The translations under genes and the position numbers were made by a program. Positions 8,119 to 16,787 of a stretch of 64,000 nt of DNA are shown piece by piece. Below the pieces are notes generated by a model. That model made no database searches. It was not told where the DNA came from and saw nothing but the letters and a program-made list of their open reading frames with translations. The stretch is from Desulfuromonas sp. KJ2020 (GTDB lineage: Bacteria > Desulfobacterota > Desulfuromonadia > Desulfuromonadales > SZUA-540), in contig NZ_JAKUKE010000001.1 of the NCBI RefSeq assembly GCF_024197615.1, positions 1,592,773 through 1,656,772 on the forward strand, given 5' to 3'. Each line of letters opens with the position of its first letter. Within the stretch, counting starts at the first letter, position 1.

Positions 8119-9597
8119 TCAGGCTTTCGACACGGCCTGCCGCCAGTCGCGAATCAATTCTTCCCGGCGCTTTTCCGCCATTTCGGGGGCAAAGCGTCGT
8201 TCTTCCCGCCAACTCTGCCGCAGTTCATCGAGATTTTCCCAGAACCCTACCGCCAGGCCCGCCAGCATGGAGGCGCCCAGGGCCGTGGTTTCCACGGTCT
8301 GCGGGCGGACGACCGGCAGCTGCAGCAGGTCGGCCTGCAGCTGCATGAGCAGGTTGTTCTGGGCGGCGCCGCCGTCCACCTTGAGGTGTCGCAGCGCGGC
8401 GCCCCGGTCTTCGGTCATGGCTGCTACCAGGTCGTGAATCTGCAGCGCCATGCCCTCCAGGGTGGCCCGGGCCAGGTGGGCGGCGGTCGTGCCGCGGGTG
8501 ATGCCACTGATCAGCCCGCGGGCGCCGCTCTTCCAGTGGGGGGCGCCCAGTCCGGTGAGGGCAGGGACGAAAACGACGCCACCGCTGTCCGGGACGGAAG
8601 CGGCCAGGTGCTCGATATCCGCTGAGGCGGGGAAGAGACCGAGGCCGTCCCGCAGCCATTGCACGGCCGCGCCGGCAATGAAGGCGCTTCCTTCCAGCGC
8701 GTAGCTGGTACGGCCGTCGAGCTGCCAGGCGACGGTGGTCAGCAGGCCGTGGCCGCTCTCCACCGGTTCTTCTCCCGTGTTCTGCAGCAAAAAGGCGCCG
8801 GTGCCGTAGGTGCACTTGGCTTCGCCGGCCTCGAAGCAGGCCTGTCCGAAGAGGGCCGCCTGCTGGTCTCCGGCCATGCCGGCCACCGGGATACCGTCGG
8901 GGAGAAGATCCAGACCGCGGGTCTGGCCGTATACGGCCGAGGAGGGGACGATGTCGGGAAGGACGGCCGCCGGAACCTCAAAGAGGTCGAGGAGCTCCTT
9001 GTCCCAATCGAGGCGGCGCAGCTCCATGAGCAGGGTGCGCGAAGCGTTGGAGACGTCGGAAACGTGGCGGCGCCCGCCGGTGAGGCGCCAGACCAGGAAG
9101 GTGTCGATGGTGCCAAAGGCCAGATCGCCGGCCTCGGCCCGTCGGCGCAGCTCCGGCTGGTGGCGCAGCAGCCAGGTGAGTTTGGTGGCGGAGAAATAGG
9201 GGTCGAGCACCAGGCCGGTCTTGCGGCGAACCAGGGGTTCGGCGCCCTGTTCCTTAAGTTCGTCACAGATGTCGGCGCTGCGGCGACACTGCCAGACGAT
9301 GGCGGGGGCGGCGGGCCGGCCGGTGCGGCGATCCCACAGCAGGGTGGTCTCCCGCTGGTTGGTCAGGCCGATGGCGGCGATCTCGCGCGGATTGACGCCG
9401 GTGCCGTCCAAGACGCGGCGGATGGCCTGAATCACCGAGAACCAGATTTCTTCCCCATCGTGCTCGACCCAGCCCGGTTTGGGGAAATGCTGGGGAAAGT
9501 CGACGGTGACCTTGGCGGCGATGCGCAGGTCCCGTTCGATGAGCAGGGCCGTGGTTCCGGTGGTTCCCTGGTCGATGGCGAGTATGTATCTGGACAT
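8119..9597 (-). CDS. glpK: Glycerol kinase
   Basis: A 492-residue FGGY-family kinase, the usual length for GlpK, that phosphorylates glycerol to glycerol-3-phosphate. Motifs: N-terminal AIDQGTTGT phosphate loop, [17 protein letters not shown] (glycerol binding), [10 protein letters not shown] and [11 protein letters not shown] near the C-terminus. The start at 9597 follows GGAGGGTTGCC; upstream in-frame ATG codons are not family-like. No glpF or glpD neighbours are visible. Confidence 0.95.
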   Translation of the reverse strand: MSRYILAIDQGTTGTTALLIERDLRIAAKVTVDFPQHFPKPGWVEHDGEEIWFSVIQAIRRVLDGTGVNPREIAAIGLTNQRETTLLWDRRTGRPAAPAIVWQCRRSADICDELKEQGAEPLVRRKTGLVLDPYFSATKLTWLLRHQPELRRRAEAGDLAFGTIDTFLVWRLTGGRRHVSDVSNASRTLLMELRRLDWDKELLDLFEVPAAVLPDIVPSSAVYGQTRGLDLLPDGIPVAGMAGDQQAALFGQACFEAGEAKCTYGTGAFLLQNTGEEPVESGHGLLTTVAWQLDGRTSYALEGSAFIAGAAVQWLRDGLGLFPASADIEHLAASVPDSGGVVFVPALTGLGAPHWKSGARGLISGITRGTTAAHLARATLEGMALQIHDLVAAMTEDRGAALRHLKVDGGAAQNNLLMQLQADLLQLPVVRPQTVETTALGASMLAGLAVGFWENLDELRQSWREERRFAPEMAEKRREELIRDWRQAVSKA

Positions 9598-9673
9598 GGC
9601 AACCCTCCGGGGCAGGAGATGTTCATGACTCTTGAGGGGAGGATGATCCGGAGGCGGCGGGATGGGGCGACCC

Positions 9674-10627
9674 TCAGGCCGAGGCCATGTGCTCCGGCGA
9701 TGACGGGCAGTCCCCATGCAAAGAAACGCGGTTGCGGCCCGTGCGCTTGGCGCGGTATAGGGCGTAGTCGGCCTCGCGAATCAGATCGTCAAGAGTGTGG
9801 ATGTCGGGGTGGGGGAAGGCGGCCACCCCCAGACTGATGGTCAATTTTAGAGCGGACAGCTCGTCAGGAAAGGACAGCTCGCTGCAGGCCAGGCGCAGGC
9901 GTTCGGCCGCCTCGAATCCTTGCTCCGGGCTGGTTTCCGGCAGCACCAGGGCAAATTCCTCACCACCGAAGCGGGAGGCCAGATCGTATTCGCGCAATCC
10001 GGACAGGAGCAGGTCGGCCACCCGCTTAAGAATAAGGTCGCCCCGCTGGTGTCCGTAGGTGTCGTTGACTTTTTTGAAGTGATCGATATCCAGCATGACC
10101 AGGGTCACCGGGGTGTTGTTGCGGGTGCTGCGGTTCATTTCCCGCTCCAGGGCATCGGTGAGAAAGCGGCGGTTGTAGAGCTGGGTCAACGGATCGGTGT
10201 TGGAAAGCTTGAGGAGCATCTCGTTGCTTTTTTTCAGACTGTCCTGCAGCGACTTGATCTTGACCTGGACCTTGACGCGGGCGATGAGTTCGGCGGGATC
10301 GAAGGGCTTGGTGACATAGTCGCTGGCCCCCTGCTCCAGCGCCCGCACCTTGGCCTCCTGGCTCTCGCGGCCGGTGAGCATGATGACGGGAATGTCCTGC
10401 AGTTCATCACGGGTACCCATCATGGTCAGGAATTTGAACCCGTCCATGCCCGGCATCTCCAGGTCGCAGAGGATGATGTCCACGGCTTTATTCAGGGCTA
10501 TCTTGAACCCCTCGATGCCGTCACCGGCCTCGTAATAGAACTTGAACAGGGAGGTCTGGCGCAGGATATGGATGATCTCCTGGCGGAGGGTAGGGGAGTC
10601 ATCTACGATAAGGATGGATGAATTCAT
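9674..10627 (-). CDS. Response regulator diguanylate cyclase (REC-GGDEF, PleD-like)
   Basis: A 317-residue cytoplasmic protein. Residues 1-125 are a complete receiver domain (acidic DD in LIVDDS, phospho-acceptor D in [10 protein letters not shown] in VTKPFDP). Residues ~145-305 form a GGDEF domain with the GGEEF signature and an upstream RxxD inhibitory site (REYD, five residues before it), so an active, product-inhibited c-di-GMP synthase is expected. No cognate kinase is adjacent. Confidence 0.93.
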   Translation of the reverse strand: MNSSILIVDDSPTLRQEIIHILRQTSLFKFYYEAGDGIEGFKIALNKAVDIILCDLEMPGMDGFKFLTMMGTRDELQDIPVIMLTGRESQEAKVRALEQGASDYVTKPFDPAELIARVKVQVKIKSLQDSLKKSNEMLLKLSNTDPLTQLYNRRFLTDALEREMNRSTRNNTPVTLVMLDIDHFKKVNDTYGHQRGDLILKRVADLLLSGLREYDLASRFGGEEFALVLPETSPEQGFEAAERLRLACSELSFPDELSALKLTISLGVAAFPHPDIHTLDDLIREADYALYRAKRTGRNRVSLHGDCPSSPEHMASA

Positions 10628-10698
10628 GAGCGGCCTCTCAGGTTTTGCCCATTATAGGGATTCCGCCGACTTTGTAAAGATATAAGGGAGACGTCGTC

Positions 10699-10726
10699 CT
10701 GACAATCTTTTTTCCTCGACTATAAT
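10699..10726 (+). promoter_or_regulatory. Predicted sigma-70 promoter
   Basis: CTGACA and a perfect TATAAT separated by 16 bp, ~35 bp before the ribosome site of the small helix-turn-helix gene. Confidence 0.5.
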
Positions 10727-10759
10727 GAAATGAAACAGTTGCGTAAACAGGAGGAAGAT

Positions 10760-10951
10760 ATGTCTCTGGTCAAAACCTGGTATTCGCCGGAATCGGCGGC
10801 CGACAAGTTTGGGATAGGCAAAGCCGCTGTGCTCGAGTGGGTGGATGAAGGACTGGTGCGCTGCGAGCGCGAAGGCGGCAAGGTCTCTTTCGTCAATATC
10901 GACGATGTGAGGCTGCAGGTGGAAGCGATGGTGCGCCAGCAGGAAAAATGA
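10760..10951 (+). CDS. Small MerR/excisionase-type helix-turn-helix protein
   Basis: A 63-residue protein with the pattern of a winged helix-turn-helix of the MerR/excisionase type: YSPESAADKFGIGKAAVLEWVDEGLVRCEREGGK, then a short hydrophobic helix. AGGAGGAAGAT precedes the ATG. Proteins like this bind DNA on their own or serve as recruitment domains; the target is unknown. Not near any integrase. Confidence 0.75.
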   Translation: MSLVKTWYSPESAADKFGIGKAAVLEWVDEGLVRCEREGGKVSFVNIDDVRLQVEAMVRQQEK

Positions 10952-10957
10952 ATCCGG

Positions 10958-10992
10958 CCGGCCTGAGGGCGAAAATACTGCCCTCAGGCCGG
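10958..10992. terminator. Strong inverted repeat between convergent genes
   Basis: CCGGCCTGAGGGC and its exact reverse complement flank a 9-nt loop. There is no T run, so termination here would be weak or act mainly as a 3'-end stabiliser for one of the convergent transcripts. Confidence 0.5.
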
Positions 10993-11006
10993 AGTCGGAG
11001 TGACTG

Positions 11007-12071
11007 TCACGGGGTGCGGCGGCCTCCGCAGGCTTGCAGCCGCGCCGCCGCCTGGCGCAGCATCCGTTCGGTAGTGGCCCAATTCACGCACTTGTCGGTG
11101 ATGGAGACGCCGTAGCGCAGGTCGGTCAGGGGAGCGATGGGCTGATTGCCCGCTTCGAGACAGCTTTCGATCATCAGGGCGAAGATCGACTGGTTGCCCT
11201 GGGCGATCTGCTCCATGACGTCCTGCAGGACCGTTTCCTGACGCTCGTGGTCTTTCTGCGAGTTGGCGTGGCTGCAATCGACCATGATCGCCTTGTTGAG
11301 GCCGACTTTTTCCAGCATCTGCTCCGTGCGGGCGATGTCTTCCGCCTGGTAGTTGGGCTTGTCATTGCCGCCGCGCAGCACGATATGCACGTCGGGATTG
11401 CCGACGGTCTTGACGATGGCGTTGTGCCCCTCGTTGTTGATTCCCAGGAAACTGTGGGGATGGCGGGCGGCGCCCATGGCGTCGATGGCAATCTGCAGAC
11501 TGCCGTCGGTGCCGTTCTTGAAGCCGACGGGGAAGGAGAGGCCGCTGGCCATCTCGCGATGCGTCTGCGACTCGGTGGTGCGGGCGCCGATGGCCCCCCA
11601 GCTGATCAGGTCGGCGAGGTAGTTGGGCGTGATCGGGTCGAGCATCTCGCAGGCAATGGGCAGGCCCAGTTCCGTGATGTTGCAGAGCAGGCCGCGGGCC
11701 ACGCCCAGGCCTTTGGAGATCTGGTGGGTGCCGTTGAGGTCGGGGTCGTTGATAAGCCCTTTCCAGCCGATGGTCGTGCGCGGTTTTTCAAAATAGACCC
11801 GCATGACCAGCAGCAGCTGATCCCGCAGCTCGCGGGCGAGCACAGCCAGTTTCTGGGCGTACTCCAGGGCGGCGCGGGGATCGTGAATGGAACAGGGGCC
11901 GACGACCACCATCAGGCGGTTGTCGCGCTGGTTCAGGATGTCGGTGAGCTGCTCCCGGGAAGAGCTGACAAACTCGGCCATCTTCTCAGAGAGAGGGAAG
12001 ACCTGCTTCAGGTCCGCGGGGGAGATAATGGGGGTCAGGCCACGGATGCGGAGATTGTTGGTGCGTTTCAT
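11007..12071 (-). CDS. aroG: 3-deoxy-7-phosphoheptulonate (DAHP) synthase, class I AroG type
   Basis: A 354-residue class I DAHP synthase, close to the 350 residues of E. coli AroG. It condenses PEP and erythrose-4-phosphate, the first step of aromatic amino-acid synthesis. Motifs include VVGPCSIHDP, RVYFEKPRTTIGWKG, KNGTDGS and the metal-binding VDCSHANSQK. Start 12071 follows AGGAAAGCCC. The upstream promoter is flanked by a perfect 15-bp dyad, suggesting repressor control. Confidence 0.95.
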   Translation of the reverse strand: MKRTNNLRIRGLTPIISPADLKQVFPLSEKMAEFVSSSREQLTDILNQRDNRLMVVVGPCSIHDPRAALEYAQKLAVLARELRDQLLLVMRVYFEKPRTTIGWKGLINDPDLNGTHQISKGLGVARGLLCNITELGLPIACEMLDPITPNYLADLISWGAIGARTTESQTHREMASGLSFPVGFKNGTDGSLQIAIDAMGAARHPHSFLGINNEGHNAIVKTVGNPDVHIVLRGGNDKPNYQAEDIARTEQMLEKVGLNKAIMVDCSHANSQKDHERQETVLQDVMEQIAQGNQSIFALMIESCLEAGNQPIAPLTDLRYGVSITDKCVNWATTERMLRQAAARLQACGGRRTP

Positions 12072-12143
12072 GGGCTTTCCTGTCAACGGGGTTAAGACGA
12101 ACCGAAAGGAGAGGGGAAGGGGAGAGTCTCTCGGTGCTGCCAG

Positions 12144-12196
12144 ACTGTGCGCAACTTTAGTCCTTTTTTTTAAAAAAGTCAAAAGTTGCGCACAGT
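12144..12196 (-). promoter_or_regulatory. aroG promoter enclosed by a long inverted repeat (putative operator)
   Basis: Minus strand: TTGACT (12182-12177) and TAAAGT (12159-12154) with a 17-bp spacer form a good promoter. It sits exactly inside a 53-bp dyad with 15-bp perfect arms (ACTGTGCGCAACTTT at 12144-12158 and its complement at 12182-12196). Each arm contains the sub-palindrome TGCGCA. Confidence 0.65.
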
Positions 12197-12351
12197 TCTG
12201 TCGATATCGAAAAATCGTTCAGGGCGGCAAAACGCCGGCGGGCGCGGCCGGACGGCAGGGGAAAGCGTTTGACAGGGGGGACGGGATTCTGTATAAACGA
12301 CTCTGTTCGGATTTTTTATCGTGAAAACCGCAGTTTAGAGAGGTGTGCTTG

Positions 12352-12645
12352 ATGATTCTCCGCGAAATTGTCCTGGCGGTCGCCCAGGTGGTCGATCTGG
12401 CCTTCAGCATCTACATATTCATCGTCATCGCCCGGGCGCTTATTTCCTGGGTGAATCCCGACCCCTACAATCCCATCGTCCGCTTTCTCCACAATGCCAC
12501 CGACCCCGTGCTGTCCAGGATGCAGCGGGTGTTGCCCCTGAGCTTCGGTGGCATCGATTTTACGCCGATCGTGCTTCTGGTCGGGCTTTCCTTTGTCCAG
12601 CGTATTTTGAAGGCCCTCTTGCTTCAGTTGGCCTACAGCTTCTGA
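12352..12645 (+). CDS. YggT-family membrane protein
   Basis: A 97-residue inner-membrane protein with two hydrophobic segments and the YggT-type core SWVNPDPYNPIVRFLHNATDPVLSRMQRVLP. Family members are small membrane proteins usually found beside DivIVA/YggS genes and linked to cell division or membrane homeostasis. AGAGAGG precedes the ATG at 12352; an in-frame GTG at 12343 is less likely. Confidence 0.85.
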   Translation: MILREIVLAVAQVVDLAFSIYIFIVIARALISWVNPDPYNPIVRFLHNATDPVLSRMQRVLPLSFGGIDFTPIVLLVGLSFVQRILKALLLQLAYSF

Positions 12646-12657
12646 CGGAAAGAGACT

Positions 12658-13185
12658 ATGCGCATCACTCCCATGGAGATTCACCAGCAGCAGTTCAAGA
12701 CCCGCCTTCTTGGCTATGATACCGCCGGGGTTGACCAGTTTCTCGAACAGGTGGCGGACGAGCTGGAGCGGATTCACAAGCAGAACCATGAACTGAAGGA
12801 GGAGCTGGCCCGTACCCGCTCCGCTCTGAACGAAATGCGGCAGCGCGAGGCCATGCTCAAGGAAACCCTGCTGACGACGCAGCGCATGACGGATGATATC
12901 AAAGCCAATGCCCGCAAGGAGGCGGAGGTCACCTTGGCCGATGCCGAGATCAAGGCCGAGGCCATATTGCGTTCCGCCGAAGACCGCCGCGTCCAGCTGA
13001 TCAACGAGATTCAGGAAATCAAGCGGCAGAAGATCTCCTTCGAGAGCAGCCTGCGGACCCTGGTGGAGAGCCACATGCGCCTGCTCGACCTGGAGGTGGT
13101 GCAGGTGCGGCATGAAGCCCGGGAAGATCGTCTCCTGCAGGAGAACCTGCCGCTGGAGAAAAACGCTTCCGAACAAGAGCGCTAG
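12658..13185 (+). CDS. DivIVA-domain protein
   Basis: A 175-residue coiled-coil protein. The N-terminal DivIVA motif is clear: ITPMEIHQQQFKTRLLGYD then GVDQFLEQVADELER, followed by a long coiled coil (residues ~35-150). DivIVA proteins bind curved membranes and organise pole or septum factors. Sits 12 bp after yggT and 1 bp before the DUF167 gene, a common yggT-divIVA-yggU arrangement. Confidence 0.9.
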   Translation: MRITPMEIHQQQFKTRLLGYDTAGVDQFLEQVADELERIHKQNHELKEELARTRSALNEMRQREAMLKETLLTTQRMTDDIKANARKEAEVTLADAEIKAEAILRSAEDRRVQLINEIQEIKRQKISFESSLRTLVESHMRLLDLEVVQVRHEAREDRLLQENLPLEKNASEQER

Positions 13186-13186
13186 G

Positions 13187-13483
13187 ATGTTCGCCTTTCT
13201 GCACGAGGTCCCCGGCGGCGTGACGATTGACCTCTGGGTGCAGCCGCGTGCCAGCCGCAATGAAATTATCGGTCTGCAGGGCGAGGAACTGAAGGTCAAG
13301 TTGACCTCCCCCCCCGTGGACGGGGCCGCCAACAAGCTGTGCTGCGAATTTTTCGCCAAAACTGTCGGCGTGGGCAAAGGTTTGGTGCGGCTGGTCGGCG
13401 GCGAGAAGTCCCGCCACAAGCGCCTGCTGATCGAGGGGGTTAGACTGGCCGATATGGAAGAGCTCCTCCGCAAGCTGCTTTAG
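13187..13483 (+). CDS. DUF167 (YggU) family protein
   Basis: A 98-residue protein with the YggU signature: WVQPRASRNEIIGLQGE, LKVKLTSPPVDGAANKL and VGGEKSRHKRLLIEG. Function is not established. Starts 1 bp after the DivIVA gene. Confidence 0.9.
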   Translation: MFAFLHEVPGGVTIDLWVQPRASRNEIIGLQGEELKVKLTSPPVDGAANKLCCEFFAKTVGVGKGLVRLVGGEKSRHKRLLIEGVRLADMEELLRKLL

Positions 13484-13528
13484 TGTTCAGGATCTTTTGT
13501 CTCCGGTCCTGCCGCCCCCCCCCCTGCC

Positions 13529-13556
13529 TTGACAAAATTCCCCAAAGTTATTAAAT
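13529..13556 (+). promoter_or_regulatory. Predicted sigma-70 promoter of the FmdB-type gene
   Basis: TTGACA and TTAAAT with 16-bp spacing, upstream of GGGAGGAAAATCGCT and the ATG at 13591. Confidence 0.5.
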
Positions 13557-13590
13557 TGCCACCGAATTGATTTCTGGGAGGAAAATCGCT

Positions 13591-13845
13591 ATGCCCATGT
13601 ACGAATATGCCTGTGAGAAATGTGGTCAGATCTTTGAAGTTATGCAGAAATTTTCCGATGCGCCTCTGACGGAGTGCCGCTCTTGCGGCGGGCCGGTGAA
13701 AAAGCTCATTTCGCAGACGGCCTTTGCCCTCAAGGGGGGCGGCTGGTATGAGCAGGGCTATTCGGGAGGCGCCGGCGCCCCAGCCTGCAGCAGTGCCGGC
13801 AGCGGTGGCGGCTGCGCTGGCTGTCCCAAGGCAGCCAACGAATGA
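13591..13845 (+). CDS. FmdB-family zinc ribbon protein
   Basis: An 84-residue protein starting MPMYEYACEKCGQ, with a second CxxC (CRSCGG) making one zinc ribbon in residues 1-40, and a Gly/Cys-rich tail (CSSAGSGGGCAGC). This is the FmdB/CxxC_CxxC_SSSS group of putative regulatory proteins. Followed by a strong terminator. Confidence 0.9.
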   Translation: MPMYEYACEKCGQIFEVMQKFSDAPLTECRSCGGPVKKLISQTAFALKGGGWYEQGYSGGAGAPACSSAGSGGGCAGCPKAANE

Positions 13846-13885
13846 AAAAATCCCCGGACATCGGTTGTGTCCGGGGATTTTTTTT
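13845..13885 (+). terminator. Intrinsic terminator after the FmdB-type gene
   Basis: AAAAAATCCCCGGACA / TGTCCGGGGATTTTTT with eight T on the plus strand; the A run makes it usable from the opposite strand too. Confidence 0.92.
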
Positions 13886-13900
13886 GGTCAAAGCGGCCTG

Positions 13901-14878
13901 TCACACCCGCTGCGTCGCCGGGAGGACAAGAGGGCTGGGCCAGTCTTCTTCCTCTGGCTGGAGCGGGTCGTGAACTTCGGTACGGTTGCGTCCATGGCGC
14001 TTGGCCCGGTACAGCGCTTCGTCCGCTTCGGCCAGCACCCGGGTGGCATCGCTGATGTCCCCCGCCGGGACAGGGCGGATGCCGATGCTTACCGTCAGTG
14101 GATGTTCCGGAAGTTCAGGAATCTGCAGGCGGGCGATCTTCCGGCGCAACCTCTCGGCCACGCGGAAGGCGTTCTCCCCATGGGTTCCCGGCATGATGAG
14201 GGCAAACTCTTCGCCCCCGAAGCGGCAGGCCGTATCCGAAAGGCGGATGCTGCCCTCGATGGCTCCGGCGATCATTTTCAGGGCGGCGTCGCCCGCCAGA
14301 TGCCCGAAGAGATCGTTGATCTGCTTGAAGTGGTCGACGTCGGCCAAAAGCAGGGAGAAGGATTGATTCAAACGGGTGCTGCGGGCGATCTCGGCCTCCA
14401 GGGTCCTTTGAAAGAAACGACGGTTGAACAGTCCGGTCAAGCCATCCGTAGTCGCCTGCTTTTCCAGATCTTCCTTGGCGCGGCGCAAGAGAGTGAGCTG
14501 CTGTTTTTTCCCGAGGTGGGTCCGTATGCGGGCGGCCAGTTCCTTGGGTGAGGTGTCGAAGCTGAGAAAATCGCAGGCACCGGCTTCCAGGCCACGAATT
14601 TTCTCCTCTTCATCTCCGGCCCGGGCAAAGAGAAAGACCGGCACGTCGCATCCCTCCTGGTCGCCATAGAGCCGATGCATCCAGTCGTAGGTCTCGCCGG
14701 CGGGATCGGTGACCCCATAAAAGATGATGTCGACCGGCCGCTTTCTGACGCTGCTGATGGCCCGATGGACGTCATTTTCCTTCCAGATATGACTGAAGGC
14801 CGCGGTGCCCTTGATTTTGTCCAGCAGGGTGCGGCTGTCTTTATGTGAAGATCCTATTACGAGGCTTGTGGCAGTCAT
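13901..14878 (-). CDS. GGDEF diguanylate cyclase with degenerate receiver domain
   Basis: A 325-residue protein with REC-like residues 1-120 and GGDEF residues ~145-300. The cyclase part looks intact (GGEEF, with RLSD I-site five residues before). The receiver part has lost its signature residues: the acidic pair is replaced in LVIGSSHKD, the acceptor strand reads IIFYGVTD, and the lysine position reads FLSFDTSP. It is probably a phosphorylation-independent pseudo-receiver. Convergent with the FmdB gene across the terminator. Confidence 0.9.
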   Translation of the reverse strand: MTATSLVIGSSHKDSRTLLDKIKGTAAFSHIWKENDVHRAISSVRKRPVDIIFYGVTDPAGETYDWMHRLYGDQEGCDVPVFLFARAGDEEEKIRGLEAGACDFLSFDTSPKELAARIRTHLGKKQQLTLLRRAKEDLEKQATTDGLTGLFNRRFFQRTLEAEIARSTRLNQSFSLLLADVDHFKQINDLFGHLAGDAALKMIAGAIEGSIRLSDTACRFGGEEFALIMPGTHGENAFRVAERLRRKIARLQIPELPEHPLTVSIGIRPVPAGDISDATRVLAEADEALYRAKRHGRNRTEVHDPLQPEEEDWPSPLVLPATQRV

Positions 14879-15151
14879 CGAAGGCCTTCCTTTGGAAAAA
14901 TTCCTCTCCCCTTGACCTGTCGGCGGGTGTGACCGGTTTCTATTGCAAAAAGCAATCCAACCTTTGCAGGGCTGCTGACCGACCCCGAAGGTTGTCGCGG
15001 CCGCGTTGTTATAGCGGGTGGGTCGATATTTTGACCTTTGGGGCAGTCTGAGCGGATATTAACCTCTTTGAGGGGATTTGTCGAGATTTTGACTTGTGAG
15101 GGCGGTTTTTTTCGGCGGGACGGGTAGAGAAAAGTATACATCTTCTCATTC
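14879..15151. other. Intergenic region with repeated TCGAxATTTTGAC boxes
   Basis: No gene is seen in this 273-bp gap. Three related boxes occur at ~30-bp spacing: TCGATATTTTGACCT (15023-15037), CGGATATTAACCT (15052-15064) and TCGAGATTTTGACTT (15091-15105). They could be regulator sites for the divergent GGDEF gene or for folD. Confidence 0.35.
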
Positions 15152-15180
15152 TTTACAATCGATATTCGGTTGCGTATAGT
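15152..15180 (+). promoter_or_regulatory. Predicted sigma-70 promoter of folD
   Basis: TTTACA and TATAGT with a 17-bp spacer; AAGGAGG (15193-15199) and the folD GTG follow. Confidence 0.55.
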
Positions 15181-15208
15181 TAATTCCATTTGAAGGAGGT
15201 TACGACAC

Positions 15209-16063
15209 GTGGACAAAATTATTGATGGAAAAGCGATAGCGGCCAGCCTGCGCCAGGCCATTGCCGCCGACACGGCGAAGCTCACCGCTCAGGGGACGAC
15301 GCCGGGGCTGGCTGTGGTCCTGGTCGGTGAGGATCCTGCCAGCCGGGTCTATGTCAGCATGAAGGAGAAAGCCTGCGCCGCCGCCGGCATCTATTCGGAC
15401 GAACACAAGCTGCCGGCGGAGACGACCGAGGCCCAGCTGCTGGCTCTGATTGAGGAACTGAACCGGGACGAGCGCATCGACGGCATTCTGGTGCAGCTGC
15501 CTCTGCCGGCCCACATCGACGAGAGCAAGGTGCTCGAAGCCATTTCGCCGGCCAAGGATGTCGATGGCTTTCATCCTTACAACGTCGGGCGGCTGGTGAC
15601 GGGCAATCCCCTCTTCCGCCCCTGCACTCCCTATGGGGTCATGAAGATGCTGGAGGCCACCGGCGTCGAACTGGCCGGCAAGGAAGTGGTCGTGGTGGGG
15701 CGCTCCAATATCGTCGGCAAGCCCGTGGCCCTTATGTGTCTGGCCGAACATGCCACCGTAACCATCTGCCATTCGCGCACCCGCGACCTGGCTGACAAGG
15801 TGCGGGCCGCCGACGTGGTCATTGCGGCTGTCGGCCGGCCGGAAATGGTGAAGGGGGACTGGATCAAGGAAGGCGCCGTGGTCATCGATGTCGGCGTCAA
15901 CCGGGTCGGCGAAAAGAAGTTGGTCGGTGACGTCGATTTCGCCGCCGCCCGCGAGCGGGCCAGCGCCATTACGCCGGTGCCGGGCGGGGTGGGGCCCATG
16001 ACCATCACCATGCTGCTGTACAACACGGTGGAAAGCGCCAAGCGGCGCGCCGCCGGCAAATAG
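15209..16063 (+). CDS. folD: Bifunctional methylene-THF dehydrogenase / methenyl-THF cyclohydrolase
   Basis: A 284-residue FolD of usual length. Motifs: [14 protein letters not shown] (catalytic tyrosine and lysine), [28 protein letters not shown] and the nucleotide-binding GRSNIVGKP. It interconverts methylene-, methenyl- and formyl-THF in the cytoplasm. Start is GTG at 15209, 9 bp after AAGGAGG. First gene of a block that continues with metV, metF and the glycine cleavage genes, although a terminator-like hairpin follows it. Confidence 0.95.
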   Translation: MDKIIDGKAIAASLRQAIAADTAKLTAQGTTPGLAVVLVGEDPASRVYVSMKEKACAAAGIYSDEHKLPAETTEAQLLALIEELNRDERIDGILVQLPLPAHIDESKVLEAISPAKDVDGFHPYNVGRLVTGNPLFRPCTPYGVMKMLEATGVELAGKEVVVVGRSNIVGKPVALMCLAEHATVTICHSRTRDLADKVRAADVVIAAVGRPEMVKGDWIKEGAVVIDVGVNRVGEKKLVGDVDFAAARERASAITPVPGGVGPMTITMLLYNTVESAKRRAAGK

Positions 16064-16071
16064 ACAATCCC

Positions 16072-16116
16072 CAAGGCGTTCAGGACACGGTGTTCCTGGG
16101 CGCCTTTTGTTTTTCG
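16072..16116 (+). terminator. Terminator-like hairpin after folD
   Basis: An imperfect stem (AAGGCG-TTCAGGA / TTCCTGG-GCGCCTT) followed by TTGTTTTT. It may partly separate folD from metVF transcription. Confidence 0.6.
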
Positions 16117-16133
16117 CCGCCGGTGGGGGCGCC

Positions 16134-16778
16134 ATGATTATCAGTCAGCAGAAAAATCGCGAAGAGCTGCTGCAAAACCTCGAAGGGAAGAAGCGTCTAT
16201 TTCTCGTCGGCTGTGGCGCCTGCGCCACCGCCTGCAAATCGGGCGGGGAGGAGCAGGTCTTCCAGTTGCAGGAGTGGCTCGCCTCCGTGGGGCGCGAGGT
16301 GACCGGCAGCGTGATCATCGACGAGGCCTGCCATATCATGCGTGCCGCCCGTGATCTGCGTCATCACCGCGACGCCGTGGCTGAGGCCGACGCCCTAGTA
16401 GTGCTGGCCTGCGGCGCCGGCGTGCAGTCCATCTCGAGCAACACCGACAAACGGGTCATTGCCGGTCTCGATTCGCTCTTTCTCGGCAATATCCGGCGGC
16501 TGGGGCAGTATGAAGAGAAGTGCTCCCTCTGCGGTGCGTGCATCCTCAACGAAACAGCGGGCATCTGTCCGGTGACCACCTGCGCCAAGGGGCTGCTCAA
16601 CGGTCCCTGCGGCGGCATGGAGGAGGGGCACTGCGAGGCGGACCGGGAGGTGGAGTGCGCCTGGCACAGCATCTACGAGCGCCTGAAGAAGCAGGGGCGC
16701 CAGGGGGTCTTTGCCCGTACCGTGCCCCCCAAAAACTGGGGAAAGCTGCGCAAGCCCGGGCGGCTGAAGCTGGGCTGA
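16134..16778 (+). CDS. metV: MetV-like methylenetetrahydrofolate reductase C-terminal domain protein
   Basis: A 214-residue cysteine-rich protein. The N-terminal half has VGCGACATACKSGG; the C-terminal half has CSLCGACILNETAGICPVTTCAKGLLNGPCGG. This matches the zinc/iron-sulfur MTHFR_C family, the MetV partner that forms a complex with short MetF in acetogens and other anaerobes and links it to non-NADH electron donors. Start at 16134 after GGTGGGGGC. metF follows after 9 bp. Confidence 0.88.
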   Translation: MIISQQKNREELLQNLEGKKRLFLVGCGACATACKSGGEEQVFQLQEWLASVGREVTGSVIIDEACHIMRAARDLRHHRDAVAEADALVVLACGAGVQSISSNTDKRVIAGLDSLFLGNIRRLGQYEEKCSLCGACILNETAGICPVTTCAKGLLNGPCGGMEEGHCEADREVECAWHSIYERLKKQGRQGVFARTVPPKNWGKLRKPGRLKLG

Positions 16779-16787
16779 GGGGTTCGG

